A DNA stretch of 64,000 bases from Hymenobacter sp. DG25A (GCF_001280305.1 NZ_CP012623.1:3596001-3660000), one strand, 5' to 3'; counted from the stretch's first letter, positions 1 through 8,391 are shown. Notes: generated by a model not told the origin, from the letters alone. Program-made: numbers and translations.

Positions 1-720
1 TACGGCCTGCAGCACTACGGCGAGCGGAAGCTGGCCGACCTGCTCCGCAACCTCTCCGATGTGAACGGCATCGACTGGATCCGGATGCAGTACGCCTATC
101 CTTCGCAGTTCCCGCTGGATGCGCTGGACGTGATGAACGAGCGCAGCAACATCTGCAAGTACCTGGATATGCCCCTGCAGCATATTTCGGATAACATGCT
201 GAAAACCATGCGTCGCGGCATCAGCAAGCGCCGCACCGTGGAGCTGGTGGACACCATTCGGCAGCGCGTGCCGGGCATTGCCCTGCGCACTACGCTCATT
301 GCCGGCCACCCCGGTGAGACGCAGCAGGACTTCGAAGACCTTTACAACTTCGTAGAAGAAACCCGCTTCGACCGCCTGGGCATCTTCACCTACTCGCACG
401 AGGACAACACGCACTCCTACACCCTGGAAGACAACGTGCCCGCCGACGTAAAGCAGGACCGCGCCGACCAGATTATGGAGCTGCAGCAGGGCATTTCCAT
501 GGAGCTGAACGAGCAGAAAGTAGGGCAGACCTACAAAGTGCTGTTCGACCGTAAAGAAAGCGGCTTCTTCGTGGGCCGCACCGAGTTCGACTCGCCGGAA
601 GTAGACAACGAAGTGCTGGTGCCTGCCAACAAGGACACCCACGTGCGCCTCGGCGACTTCGCCACTGTGAAAATCAACGAAGCCTCTGACTTCGACCTCT
701 ACGGCGAGCTGGTGCGCTAA
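1..720 (+). CDS. rimO: Ribosomal protein S12 methylthiotransferase RimO, C-terminal part
   Basis: The reading frame is open from the first base, so this is the 3' end of a gene that begins outside the window. The protein matches RimO, the radical SAM enzyme that adds a methylthio group to an aspartate of ribosomal protein S12. Visible are the end of the radical SAM barrel (MQYAYPSQFP, YLDMPLQHIS, LRTTLIAGHPGET) and a C-terminal TRAM-like domain of about 60 residues (from LFDRKESGFF) that binds the substrate protein. The CxxxCxxC cluster motif lies upstream and cannot be checked. A large palindrome follows 18 bases after the stop. MiaB is the main alternative, but the barrel motifs and the C-terminal domain fit RimO better. 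Confidence 0.93.
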   Translation, partial: YGLQHYGERKLADLLRNLSDVNGIDWIRMQYAYPSQFPLDALDVMNERSNICKYLDMPLQHISDNMLKTMRRGISKRRTVELVDTIRQRVPGIALRTTLIAGHPGETQQDFEDLYNFVEETRFDRLGIFTYSHEDNTHSYTLEDNVPADVKQDRADQIMELQQGISMELNEQKVGQTYKVLFDRKESGFFVGRTEFDSPEVDNEVLVPANKDTHVRLGDFATVKINEASDFDLYGELVR

Positions 721-738
721 GCAAAAAAGATCTTTTCT

Positions 739-839
739 GTCATGCAGAGGCGGAGCCGAAGCATCTCGCGTGCTGATGTTGTGGTCCTAACCAATAATCA
801 CCACACTAGCGAGATGCTTCGGCTCCGCCTCTGCATGAC
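739..839. repeat. 101-bp intergenic palindrome, element 1
   Basis: Two perfect 31-base inverted arms (739-769 and 809-839) enclose a 39-base centre. Each arm holds a smaller palindrome (ATGC at 742-745 with GCAT at 761-764). The centre contains GTGGT and ACCAC, which can also pair. The centre is nearly the reverse complement of the centre of the element at 9650-9752. No reading frame is present. It could act as a terminator for rimO, but the arms are much longer than a terminator needs. Confidence 0.9.
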
Positions 840-861
840 GTCTAATTAGTAGCTTGCGGCC

Positions 862-1674
862 ATGAAAGCGCAGATAAATCAGCGGGAGGTAGAATATCGG
901 ATCGAAGGCGAAACCGGCCCCCAGCAGGCGCAGGTGCTGCTGGCCGATGCCGTTGACCTGACCGCCGGTACTGCTTGGGCCGCGCAGGGCTACACCGTGG
1001 CTCCGTTTCTGTCTGTCGATGAGCAGCGCCAATTGCAGCAAGGGCTGGAAGCCTTAGTGCGTGAGGCGCTGTCTAACGCCGGCCGGCCGGTAGCGCCGGA
1101 TTTCCCGGTCAACCAGTATCATCAGATTGTCGGGGATGACCGGGACCTGCACCTAGCGGTCATCCATCAAACCAAAGAATACCGCCAGGAGCGCTTGCCC
1201 GTGCCGTCCGCTTTGCTGGAAGCGCGCGTCTCGGAGCTGTGCGGGAGGCCGGTACGGGCGTTGAACCCCTGGGACGGGGAGCGGTTTTTTCATCTGCGGA
1301 TTGTGCGGCCCAACCGCGCCGACAACAACCCCCTGCACCGCGACGTGTGGCTCCCGGATTACCGGGACTGCCTCAATATTTACGTGCCCGTAACGGGCAG
1401 CACCCCGGATTCCTCCCTCACGCTGGTGCCGGGCAGCCACTGGTGGCCGGAAAACCGCACGGAGCGTACGCGGGGTGGGGCCGTATACAACGGGGTTGCC
1501 TTCACTGTGCCGGCTGTAACGGCTGCCGCCGAGCCCCTGGAAATCATTCGGCCCAACCCGGGCCCGGATGAGGTGTTGGTGTTCTCGCCTTATTTACTGC
1601 ATGGCGGGGCCGTGAACCTGAATCCGGACGAAACGCGCATTTCGCTGGAAATGCGGTTTTGGTCGGCGGAATAA
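862..1674 (+). CDS. PhyH-family Fe(II)/2-oxoglutarate-dependent dioxygenase
   Basis: This 270-residue protein has the features of the phytanoyl-CoA dioxygenase family: an HxD iron-binding pair in NPLHRDVW (H159, D161), a distal histidine in YLLHGGAVN (H247) and a downstream arginine (R259 in TRISLEM) placed to bind 2-oxoglutarate. VPVTGSTPDSSLTLVPGSHW between them is typical of the double-stranded beta-helix core. Iron and 2-oxoglutarate use follow from the family; the substrate cannot be told from sequence, since relatives act on fatty acyl, ectoine, nucleoside or secondary-metabolite substrates. There is no signal peptide. It stands alone between a palindrome and bshC. Confidence 0.8.
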   Translation: MKAQINQREVEYRIEGETGPQQAQVLLADAVDLTAGTAWAAQGYTVAPFLSVDEQRQLQQGLEALVREALSNAGRPVAPDFPVNQYHQIVGDDRDLHLAVIHQTKEYRQERLPVPSALLEARVSELCGRPVRALNPWDGERFFHLRIVRPNRADNNPLHRDVWLPDYRDCLNIYVPVTGSTPDSSLTLVPGSHWWPENRTERTRGGAVYNGVAFTVPAVTAAAEPLEIIRPNPGPDEVLVFSPYLLHGGAVNLNPDETRISLEMRFWSAE

Positions 1675-1730
1675 ACTGCCTGGCCAAGAGCGTATTGGCA
1701 TGGGAAAAGTGGTGGGTCGAAAATTGCCAG

Positions 1731-1738
1731 TTACTTTG
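1731..1738 (+). promoter_or_regulatory. Possible -7 promoter element of bshC
   Basis: TTACTTTG differs from the Bacteroidota -7 consensus TAnnTTTG at one position and lies 40 bases before the bshC start. No clear -33 element is seen. Confidence 0.35.
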
Positions 1739-1777
1739 TAGCGGCTGGCTGGTTATAGCCGAATATTTTCCCTGCGT

Positions 1778-3370
1778 ATGTCTGTTACGACCCTTAGTTA
1801 CGCCAATACCGGCGCGTTTTCTCCCCTATTGACCGATTACCTGGCGCATCACGAAGCCTTGGCGCCGTTTTATAACCGCTTTCCACAGCTGGATGAATTT
1901 GCTGCTCAGATAGAAGAAAAGCACGCTTCTTATACGCCCGAAGCTCGGCAGCGCCTGGTAGCGGCCCTGCGCGAACAGTATGCTTCCTTGCCCAGCGTGC
2001 ACCCCGCCGTACAGGCCAATTTGGACCTGCTGGCTAAGGAAACCACTTTCACCATCACCACTGGCCACCAGCTCAACCTGCTTACCGGGCCGCTGTATTT
2101 CATCTACAAGATTGTAACGGCCGTGAAGCTGGCCCGCCAACTCAAGGAGAAATTTCCGCAGTATGATTTCGTGCCGGTGTATTGGATGGCCACTGAGGAT
2201 CACGACTTTGCCGAAATCAACCACCTCAACCTGTTTGGCAAGAAGTACGAGTGGAACGCCCCGGAAACGGGTGGCCCCGTAGGTCGCCTGGCGCTGGATG
2301 GCTTAAAGGAAGAGCTGCTGGATCACCTGCCCGCCGACCTGCCCGCGGCCTTCCGCGAGGCGTATGAGCAGTCGGCTACGCTGGCGGAAGCTATGCGCCG
2401 CCTTACGCACGCCCTGTTTGGGGAGTTGGGTTTGGTGAGCATCGACGGGGATATGCCCGCGCTAAAGCAGGCCCTGGTGCCGGTGCTGGAAAAGGAAATC
2501 CGGGAGCAGGCCTCTAACCGGACCGTGCAGGCCGCCAATGCGCAGCTGGAAGCCGCCGGCTACAAACCCCAGATCTATTCGCGCCCGCTTAACCTGTTCT
2601 TCCTGACGGATACCGGCAAGCGGGAGCGGCTGGAGTATGATGCCGCCCAGGACTGCGCCCAGATTACGGTGCGCAACACCGGCCGCTGCCACACACAGGA
2701 AGAGCTGCTGGCGCTGGTGCGCGAGCACCCCGAGCAGTTCAGCCCCAACGTGGTGCTGCGGCCCCTGTACCAGGAAATTCTACTGCCCAACCTCTGCTAC
2801 ATCGGCGGCGGGGCCGAAGTAGCCTACTGGTTTCAGCTGAAAGGCATATTTGCGGAGAACAACGTGCCATTCCCTATTCTACTGCTCCGCAACTCGGCAC
2901 AGTACATCAGCAAGGCCAACGCGGGCAAGCTGCGCAAGCTGGGCCTCACGGCCACCGATATTTTCCGGCCGCTGCCCGAGCTGAAAAAGCAGGTGGGCGC
3001 TACCCTGGGTCAGGAAGAAATCAGCCTGAAAGAGCAGCAGGAGCAATTGGCCGCGGCCTTCCAAAGCATTGCCGACCTGGCCCAGCGCCTGGACCCCACG
3101 CTGGTGCGCACCGTGGCAGCCGAGCAGCAGAAGGTATCGGGTATTGTAACCGGGCTGGAAAAGCGCCTGAGCAAAGCCTCCGAGGCCAAGCACGAAACGG
3201 CCTACAGCCAGCTGGCGGCGCTAAAGGAAAAGCTGATGCCCAACGGGCACCTGCAGGAACGGGAGGATAACGTGCTGAGCATCCTCATCAACAACCCCGG
3301 CTTTATTCAGCAGCTGCTGGAGGCGTTTGATCCGCTGGCACTGGAGTTCACGGTGATTGAGGAAGAGTAA
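1778..3370 (+). CDS. bshC: Bacillithiol biosynthesis cysteine-adding enzyme BshC
   Basis: BshC joins cysteine to glucosaminyl-malate, the last step in making the low-molecular-weight thiol bacillithiol. The 530-residue length is normal for the family. Recognisable blocks are TTGHQLNLLTGP with FIYKIVTAVKLA (near residues 106-130), VYWMATEDHDFAEINHLNLF, and NAGKLRKLGLT. The stretch from about 405 to 490 is a heptad-rich coiled coil, which forms the dimer arm in known BshC. The folate cyclo-ligase gene begins 6 bases after the stop, so the two are probably co-transcribed. YtxJ, a bacillithiol-system redox protein, is encoded 29 kb away, which supports bacillithiol use. BshA and BshB are not in the window. 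Confidence 0.95.
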   Translation: MSVTTLSYANTGAFSPLLTDYLAHHEALAPFYNRFPQLDEFAAQIEEKHASYTPEARQRLVAALREQYASLPSVHPAVQANLDLLAKETTFTITTGHQLNLLTGPLYFIYKIVTAVKLARQLKEKFPQYDFVPVYWMATEDHDFAEINHLNLFGKKYEWNAPETGGPVGRLALDGLKEELLDHLPADLPAAFREAYEQSATLAEAMRRLTHALFGELGLVSIDGDMPALKQALVPVLEKEIREQASNRTVQAANAQLEAAGYKPQIYSRPLNLFFLTDTGKRERLEYDAAQDCAQITVRNTGRCHTQEELLALVREHPEQFSPNVVLRPLYQEILLPNLCYIGGGAEVAYWFQLKGIFAENNVPFPILLLRNSAQYISKANAGKLRKLGLTATDIFRPLPELKKQVGATLGQEEISLKEQQEQLAAAFQSIADLAQRLDPTLVRTVAAEQQKVSGIVTGLEKRLSKASEAKHETAYSQLAALKEKLMPNGHLQEREDNVLSILINNPGFIQQLLEAFDPLALEFTVIEEE

Positions 3371-3376
3371 GAGCTC

Positions 3377-3955
3377 ATGCTGAAAGCTGATCTGCGCCGC
3401 CTGATGCTGGAACGTCGCCGTGCCCTGCCCGAGGCAGAGGTGCAGCGGCGCAGCCTGGCCCTGCGCGAGCAGTTACTGCAGCATTTTCCGGTAGCGGAGT
3501 GGCGGTGGCTGCATCTGTTCCTGCCCATTCCGCACCACCAGGAACCCGATACCTGGGCAATTGTCAACTGGATTTGGGAGCACCAGCTACCCGTGCGCCT
3601 AGCCGTGGGCGTGGTGCAGCCCGATGGCGAGAGCCTGCGCCACTACGAGCTGTTGCCCGGTAGGCCCCTGCAAACCAACCGCTGGGGCATTCCGGAACCG
3701 GTAGCTGCCCCGGAAGTGCAGCCCTCACAGCTGGACGCCGTGCTGGTGCCGTTACTGGCTTTTGATGAGCAGGGCCACCGCGTAGGCTACGGCAAAGGCT
3801 TCTACGACCGGTTTCTGCAGCAGTGCCGCCCCGATGCCCTGCGCATCGGGGTGAGCATGGAGCCTCCCATTGCCCGCATTACGGACAGCTGGGCGGGCGA
3901 TATTCCGCTGCACGCCTGCCTCACGCCGGAGCAGGTATGGCGTTTTGATGCCTAG
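3377..3955 (+). CDS. 5-formyltetrahydrofolate cyclo-ligase
   Basis: This enzyme uses ATP to convert 5-formyltetrahydrofolate to 5,10-methenyltetrahydrofolate, recycling a storage folate. The 192-residue length and the ligase signature VGYGKGFYDRFL, preceded by DAVLVPLLAFDEQGHR, identify the family. The N-terminus carries the usual basic segment (LKADLRRLMLERRRAL). It starts 6 bases after bshC, implying translational coupling or a shared transcript; no functional link to bacillithiol is evident. FolP at 15.8-16.7 kb is the other folate gene in the window. Confidence 0.92.
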   Translation: MLKADLRRLMLERRRALPEAEVQRRSLALREQLLQHFPVAEWRWLHLFLPIPHHQEPDTWAIVNWIWEHQLPVRLAVGVVQPDGESLRHYELLPGRPLQTNRWGIPEPVAAPEVQPSQLDAVLVPLLAFDEQGHRVGYGKGFYDRFLQQCRPDALRIGVSMEPPIARITDSWAGDIPLHACLTPEQVWRFDA

Positions 3956-4059
3956 GCGGAACAAACTCAAAAATAAAAGCGCAAACCAGCTGGCTGCCTG
4001 AACAATAACCAGGAAAAGCGGGGCGTTGGCCGGAGACAACCTCTAACCAATCCACCATC

Positions 4060-4578
4060 ATGGCCGAAATTCAAGCTGCTCCCGCTGCCCGTAGTGGCAA
4101 ACCCCGCGTGAAGAAGAATGCCTTCCGTCTCGATATGACCCCGATGGTGGATCTGGCTTTCCTGCTGCTCACGTTCTTCATGCTGACCACCACCTTCAAC
4201 AAGCCCACGGTGATGCAGCTCCACATGCCCGTCAAAGGCAAAGAAACGCCCCTCCAACAAAGCCGGGTAATGACGCTGATTCTGGATAAGCGCAGCCAGG
4301 TGCACTATTTTTTCGGCCTGAATTCAGAAACCGACCCTACCGTAGCCAAAACCAAGCTGCATACCACCGACTTCGGGGCTAACGGGCTGCGGCAGGCGCT
4401 GCTCCAGCGGCAGCAGCAAGACCCCGCTACGGTGGTCCTGATTAAGACCACTGCTGATGCCAAATACCGGGATATGGTTGATGCCCTGGACGAAATGAAT
4501 ATCACCAATCAGCAGAAATATGCCCTGGTGGATTTAAGCCCCGCCGACCGCACCCTGCTGCAGAAGCACGGCTTCTAG
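4060..4578 (+). CDS. exbD: ExbD/TolR-family biopolymer transport protein
   Basis: This is a 172-residue inner-membrane protein with a short cytoplasmic basic N-terminus, one membrane helix (about residues 27-47) bearing the functional aspartate in DMTPMVDLAFLLLTFFM, and a periplasmic domain. ExbD proteins work with ExbB to harness the proton gradient for TonB-dependent outer-membrane transport. No exbB or tonB is adjacent, so it is probably an extra ExbD copy whose partner is elsewhere. SusC-type receptors at 26.8 and 47.4 kb are plausible clients (inference). The stop codon shares the bases CTAG with the stop of the convergent gene. Confidence 0.9.
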   Translation: MAEIQAAPAARSGKPRVKKNAFRLDMTPMVDLAFLLLTFFMLTTTFNKPTVMQLHMPVKGKETPLQQSRVMTLILDKRSQVHYFFGLNSETDPTVAKTKLHTTDFGANGLRQALLQRQQQDPATVVLIKTTADAKYRDMVDALDEMNITNQQKYALVDLSPADRTLLQKHGF

Positions 4579-5144
4579 TTGCTAAACCGGGTGGTGGAGT
4601 CCTCTGCCACCCGGGTAATGCGCGCCTGCCCCCAGGGCGCAATGCTGACGTGCACCAGAAGCGGGTGCCGGGCGCCCAGCCGTTCCAGGGTGCGCCCGGT
4701 GCCTTCGGGTACGTAGTATTTCTCCAGGTTGTAGCGCAGTACCAGCTTGCGCCGCCGGCTATGGCCTATCCAGCCACGTAGCACCACCGTGCCGGCCGGC
4801 GTGGCGGGCGCCTGCGCATACACGCCTATGGCCTCATAGGCTGCCCCTGCCGGGCGCAGCAGCACGTACACGGGCTTGCCCCGGCGTGGTATCGGCCCGG
4901 CTTCGCGCCACAGGCTCAGGGGCAGCTGGCTGATGGTAAAGCGCAGCCGCACGTAGTCGCCGTACAGGAAGTCGCGCGGATCCAGGGGCGTGGTGCGTAG
5001 CACTATGGTTTGGCCATAGGCGCGGGTAGCGTAGCCGGCCGCCGCCACGGCCAGCAGAAACAGCACCTGTACGGCTACCAGCAGGAGCAGCCAGTGACGG
5101 GCTCCCGTAAACGCCGCCCGCTTCCGAAACAGCCACTTTCTCAT
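4575..5144 (-). CDS. GDYXXLXY-domain membrane protein
   Basis: The 189-residue protein has an N-terminal membrane helix (about residues 17-38, WLLLLVAVQVLFLLAVAAAG) and the signature GDYVRLRF that names the family, preceded by TTPLDPRDFLY. The biochemical role of the family is unknown. Its start overlaps the end of the DUF2157 gene by 4 bases, so the two are translationally coupled. These two families commonly sit together, which suggests one membrane complex. The 3' end meets the exbD stop in a shared CTAG. Confidence 0.85.
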   Translation of the reverse strand: MRKWLFRKRAAFTGARHWLLLLVAVQVLFLLAVAAAGYATRAYGQTIVLRTTPLDPRDFLYGDYVRLRFTISQLPLSLWREAGPIPRRGKPVYVLLRPAGAAYEAIGVYAQAPATPAGTVVLRGWIGHSRRRKLVLRYNLEKYYVPEGTGRTLERLGARHPLLVHVSIAPWGQARITRVAEDSTTRFSN

Positions 5145-6358
5145 GAGCGCGAAGAGTCAGAGTTGAGCGTATGCTTGTTGCGGCGGCGCAGGTACCAGCT
5201 CAGGCCCAGCAGCAGCAAACCACCAATCAGGAAGAACAACGACTTATCCATGAACTCCCAGGTAAGCTTGAAGTAGGCCACCATGGTGGTCAGAATAAAC
5301 AGCATGGTACCCAGACTGATGCGGTCGGGGTTTCGCTCCTGGTGGGCGCGCACCAGCAGGCTGCCGGAATACGCGTAGAGCACCACCAGCGCGGCCACGG
5401 CCAGTGGCAGCCCGCCGGGAAAGTAAAAGCCCGGCAGGAGCAGCAGCCAGTCGGTGGCGCTGCTCAGGCGGCCGCGGGCACGCTTGCCGGCCAGGGAAAT
5501 CAGCAGCACAACGCCCATAGCGCTCAAGTACGCCCACAGCGGCGGGCGCAGCAGTTCGGTGTAGCTCCCGGCCTCGCCGTACAGGGCCAGCCCCAGCATA
5601 AAGAGAAACGCAGCCACCAGCGGCGGTCCTTGCAGGGCCCGGCCGGCGGGGCGGTCGGGTTGCCAGTCGCCGGCCGCATAAATCAGCATGGCGGGCACGA
5701 AGAACCAGGTGATTTTGACGTGCAGCAGCCCAATGAGCAACCCGGCCTGCCACAGAATGCCGGTGGCCAGCACGCCGGCTAGCAGGGCATCGGGGTGGCG
5801 CCACCAGTAGTAGCCCAGCCCGCCGGCCGTGAGCACGGCCGCCGCTACGCTGAAGGCGCCCAGCTCGCCGGTGTTATAGCCCTGCACAATGCCCCCGATA
5901 ACGACCGTGAGAATGAACAGAAACCGGCTGCGATACAGAAACGTGAGGGCCACGCCCGCCACGGCCCAGGCCAGCAGCCCCGTCACATCGTATCCGATAA
6001 GCTGGTACATCTGGCTGACCAGCACAATGCCCGCTCCGAAGAGAATCAACCCCAAACCCGTCAGCCCAATACCTACGGCCCCGTTGCCGCGGCGCAGGAA
6101 ATAGTCGCCGGTGGCGTAGGCCGCAATCATGGAAAGCAGCAGCAGTCCCAGGCGGACAAACTCCGGTAGGCCTTGCCAGTTAGCGGCTACCAGACTAAGC
6201 GCGCTCAAACCCACCAGCAAACTGCCCAGTAGTGGCAGCAGGCCAATGGCTTGTTTATCGATGGGGTAGAGGTCCAGAAGTTGCTGATGCTGCTCCGGGC
6301 TAATAATACCTTTCTGCACCCACGCTGGGCCCTCTGTTTCCAGCAGCTTTCGACTCAT
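5141..6358 (-). CDS. DUF2157 multi-pass membrane protein
   Basis: This 405-residue protein begins with a short soluble segment (MSRKLLETEGPAWVQKGIIS) followed by roughly eleven hydrophobic helices to the end. The N-terminal helix-turn region with a conserved W, followed by GLLPLLGSLLVGLSALSLVAANW, is characteristic of DUF2157. Function is unknown. It is the first gene of a two-gene unit with the GDYXXLXY gene. The region just upstream (6359-6501) is very AT-rich and separates it from a tail-to-head neighbour of foreign-looking composition. Confidence 0.85.
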   Translation of the reverse strand: MSRKLLETEGPAWVQKGIISPEQHQQLLDLYPIDKQAIGLLPLLGSLLVGLSALSLVAANWQGLPEFVRLGLLLLSMIAAYATGDYFLRRGNGAVGIGLTGLGLILFGAGIVLVSQMYQLIGYDVTGLLAWAVAGVALTFLYRSRFLFILTVVIGGIVQGYNTGELGAFSVAAAVLTAGGLGYYWWRHPDALLAGVLATGILWQAGLLIGLLHVKITWFFVPAMLIYAAGDWQPDRPAGRALQGPPLVAAFLFMLGLALYGEAGSYTELLRPPLWAYLSAMGVVLLISLAGKRARGRLSSATDWLLLLPGFYFPGGLPLAVAALVVLYAYSGSLLVRAHQERNPDRISLGTMLFILTTMVAYFKLTWEFMDKSLFFLIGGLLLLGLSWYLRRRNKHTLNSDSSRS

Positions 6359-7078
6359 AATAGGTTGAACTTACGCAGAAATAAGGATGGGGAGGGTAAT
6401 AATTTCATTTTTTTTCACAGATATCTAAACAGGGTATATAATATTTTTAGTTGTGCTTATGAATTAAATAATAATAAAAACGGCATCTATAAGTTTATTA
6501 ATTAATCGAAAATAAGTGCAATATTATTTCTGCCGAATGGTTTGCTGAAGTCTGCCAACGAAGCGGGCTTTAATATGACTGTATCTCTAGTGTCAAATCT
6601 TATAATTTTCATTTTTATAATATTGTTAAAAATTTCATGTCTTTCATTCACTTGTGAATATGTAAAATCAGATAATCCTTCGCCATGCATTGAAGTGCCT
6701 GGATAAAGTGTTATCGAGTAAAACTCAAGATTGGCTGAAATTTTTTTGAAATATTCATGTTCAAATGATTTGTTAATTATTTCGTCGTCATCTATCGAAT
6801 TTGAGTTAAGGTTCTGGTTTTCGATTTCCTTTAATTCGTTGAAGTATATTTCATTCTTGAGGGCATAGTTTCCATATGTTTCGGCAGATGGTGTTAGTGT
6901 ATATTCAATGGTTATTTTATTTAATGTTTTATTTATTATATAAAAATGTGCCATCCAAGTGCAGCTGCTTAAGATTGCCATTAATAATAGTATTGCAATA
7001 CTTGAAAGTAGTTTCATTTATTTGACGAGTATTATAGTATATGCAAAATTATGAAGCCCTAGCCAGTGAATTCTATTT
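6359..7078. other. AT-rich island
   Basis: Base composition drops sharply to A/T-rich sequence, with long A and T runs, while both sides are GC-rich. The stretch contains one small lipoprotein gene and short AT-rich flanks. No inverted repeats, target duplications or integrase remnants are visible. The change is consistent with acquired DNA. Confidence 0.7.
6502..7017 (-). CDS. Hypothetical lipoprotein of AT-rich composition
   Basis: I do not recognise the family. The 171-residue product has a lipoprotein signal peptide with cleavage before Cys19 (AILSSC), then an alternating polar/hydrophobic mature part rich in Asn, Ile, Lys and Glu. It is probably anchored to a membrane and exposed to the periplasm or surface. 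Codon use is strongly AT-biased (ATA, AAT, TTA, AGA), unlike every neighbour, suggesting recent transfer from a low-GC relative such as a flavobacterium. It stands alone between mnmD and the DUF2157 gene, on the same strand as both. Confidence 0.75.
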   Translation of the reverse strand: MKLLSSIAILLLMAILSSCTWMAHFYIINKTLNKITIEYTLTPSAETYGNYALKNEIYFNELKEIENQNLNSNSIDDDEIINKSFEHEYFKKISANLEFYSITLYPGTSMHGEGLSDFTYSQVNERHEIFNNIIKMKIIRFDTRDTVILKPASLADFSKPFGRNNIALIFD

Positions 7079-7786
7079 CTATTCTCGCTTCCACGCCCGC
7101 GTCATCTCCCTTTTACCAGGAGGCCCGGGAATCTTCTCCACCTGCCAGCCCGCAGCCCGCAGACTGCGCTTAAAGGAGCCTTTGGCGCAGTAACTCACCA
7201 GGCAGCCATCTGGCGCGGTAGCAGCGTAGAGCTGGGCAAATACCTCTTCCGTCCACATATCCGGCTGCTTTTCCGGTGCGAAAGCATCGAAGTAGATAAC
7301 GTGGTAGTGGTTGGGCGCTAGCTCGGTTTCCTGCAGCGCGCCAACTATTTTTCGGAGCAGCAACTGCGGAGCAACGCGTACCGGGGTATTCCAGGCGGCA
7401 GCGTGCAACTGCTCGTGGTACTGTTGCAATTCCGGATTCAGAATGTAGCGCTCAATGCCCAGTTGGCTGATAACCTCAGGCGGCAACGGGTATTTCTCAA
7501 TGGTATCGTATTCAATGAGCACCGGGGACGTAAGGCTGCGCTGGAGGGTGAGCAGGGCGTTCAGGCCGGTGCCGAAGCCAATTTCCAGCACCCGCACCGG
7601 GGCCGTAGCGTTGGCTAGTGCGGGTTCCAGCCCCGCGCCCAGATACACGTGCATGGCTTCCTGCACTGCCCCGTGGGTGCTGTGGTAATGCTCGTTCAGG
7701 GCGGGCACGTATAAGGTGCTGGAACCGTCGCCGGTGGTCCGAACCTCTACCTTTGGTGTCGCCGCAAATTCATCCTTGCTCATCAT
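7079..7786 (-). CDS. mnmD: tRNA (5-methylaminomethyl-2-thiouridine)(34) methyltransferase MnmD
   Basis: MnmD is the stand-alone form of the methyltransferase half of MnmC and completes the mnm5 group at the tRNA wobble uridine. The 235-residue protein has the family start (KVEVRTTGDGSSTLYVPALNEHYHSTHGAVQEAMHVYL), a SAM-binding motif (VLEIGFGTGLNALLTL) and the DAFAPEKQPDMWTEEVF block with YCAKGSFKRSLRAAGW. ATG codons at 7786 and 7783 are both possible starts. The divergent thioesterase gene begins only 18 bases away, so the two promoters must overlap or lie within coding DNA. Confidence 0.92.
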   Translation of the reverse strand: MMSKDEFAATPKVEVRTTGDGSSTLYVPALNEHYHSTHGAVQEAMHVYLGAGLEPALANATAPVRVLEIGFGTGLNALLTLQRSLTSPVLIEYDTIEKYPLPPEVISQLGIERYILNPELQQYHEQLHAAAWNTPVRVAPQLLLRKIVGALQETELAPNHYHVIYFDAFAPEKQPDMWTEEVFAQLYAATAPDGCLVSYCAKGSFKRSLRAAGWQVEKIPGPPGKREMTRAWKRE

Positions 7787-7804
7787 TTACTTCCGCTTGA
7801 GTCT

Positions 7805-8233
7805 ATGCCCCGTGTAAAAGTAGCTCTCCCCGCTTCATTCCTCCTCACGGTGCAGGTGCCCGTGCGCATCACCGACCTGAACTACGGCGCCCACCTTGGC
7901 AACGATGCCCTGCTGAGCATTCTGCACGAAGCCCGCGTGCAGTTCCTGCAGCACCTGGGCCACCCCGAGTTCGACCCCGCTACTAAAACCGGCCACATCA
8001 TGGCCGACGTAGCCATCGAATACAAAGGCGAAGGCTTCTACGGCGACACCCTCCATATCCAGCTCGCCGCCGACGACCTCAGCAAATACGGCTTCGACCT
8101 GGTGTACTGGGTGCGCAACCAGGACGGCAAGGAAGTAGCCCGCGCCAAAACCGGCATGCTCTGCTTTGATTACAACACCCGCAAGCTCCTGCCCCTCACG
8201 GAAGAGTACGCGCAGAAATTGCGGGGAGAGTAG
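7805..8233 (+). CDS. Hotdog-fold acyl-CoA thioesterase (4HBT family)
   Basis: The 142-residue protein fits a single hotdog domain of the YbgC/FadM type. The N-terminal stretch VPVRITDLNYGAHLGNDALLSILHEARVQFL contains the active-site segment where an Asp and a downstream His/Asn act on the thioester (here D24, Y26 and H29 around DLNYGAHLG). The middle (VAIEYKGEGFYGDTL) and end (KTGMLCFDYNTRKLLPL) are also typical. Substrate is probably an acyl-CoA; chain length cannot be predicted. It diverges from mnmD and is followed by a large palindrome. Confidence 0.85.
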   Translation: MPRVKVALPASFLLTVQVPVRITDLNYGAHLGNDALLSILHEARVQFLQHLGHPEFDPATKTGHIMADVAIEYKGEGFYGDTLHIQLAADDLSKYGFDLVYWVRNQDGKEVARAKTGMLCFDYNTRKLLPLTEEYAQKLRGE

Positions 8234-8287
8234 GTAGCTATAATGCCATCAGGCAGAGCATTGCGCGTACTGAAGTTATTATACTAT

Positions 8288-8391
8288 CTGTCATCCTGAG
8301 CTGTGCGAAGGACCTTCTCACGCTAGCACGACAATCGTAACAATGACTCGTTGTAGCGTGAGAAGGTCCTTCGCACAGCTCAGGATGACAG
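8288..8391. repeat. 104-bp intergenic palindrome, element 2
   Basis: Perfect 37-base inverted arms (8288-8324 and 8355-8391) flank a 30-base centre. Each arm starts GTCAT and contains a nested short palindrome (TCCT at 8294-8297 with AGGA at 8309-8312). The arm sequence differs from elements 1 and 3 but has the same layout. It occupies part of the 326-base gap between the thioesterase and rlmN; apart from this element and the rlmN promoter I see nothing else in that gap. Confidence 0.9.

Noticed and set aside
739..839. Palindromes considered as insertion sequences
   Set aside because: They are about 100 bp with no transposase frame and no visible target duplications; at most they are non-autonomous.
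6251..6505. Open frame across the DUF2157 start and AT-rich spacer
   Set aside because: It is partly antisense to DUF2157 and partly in AT-rich spacer, with no signal or similarity.
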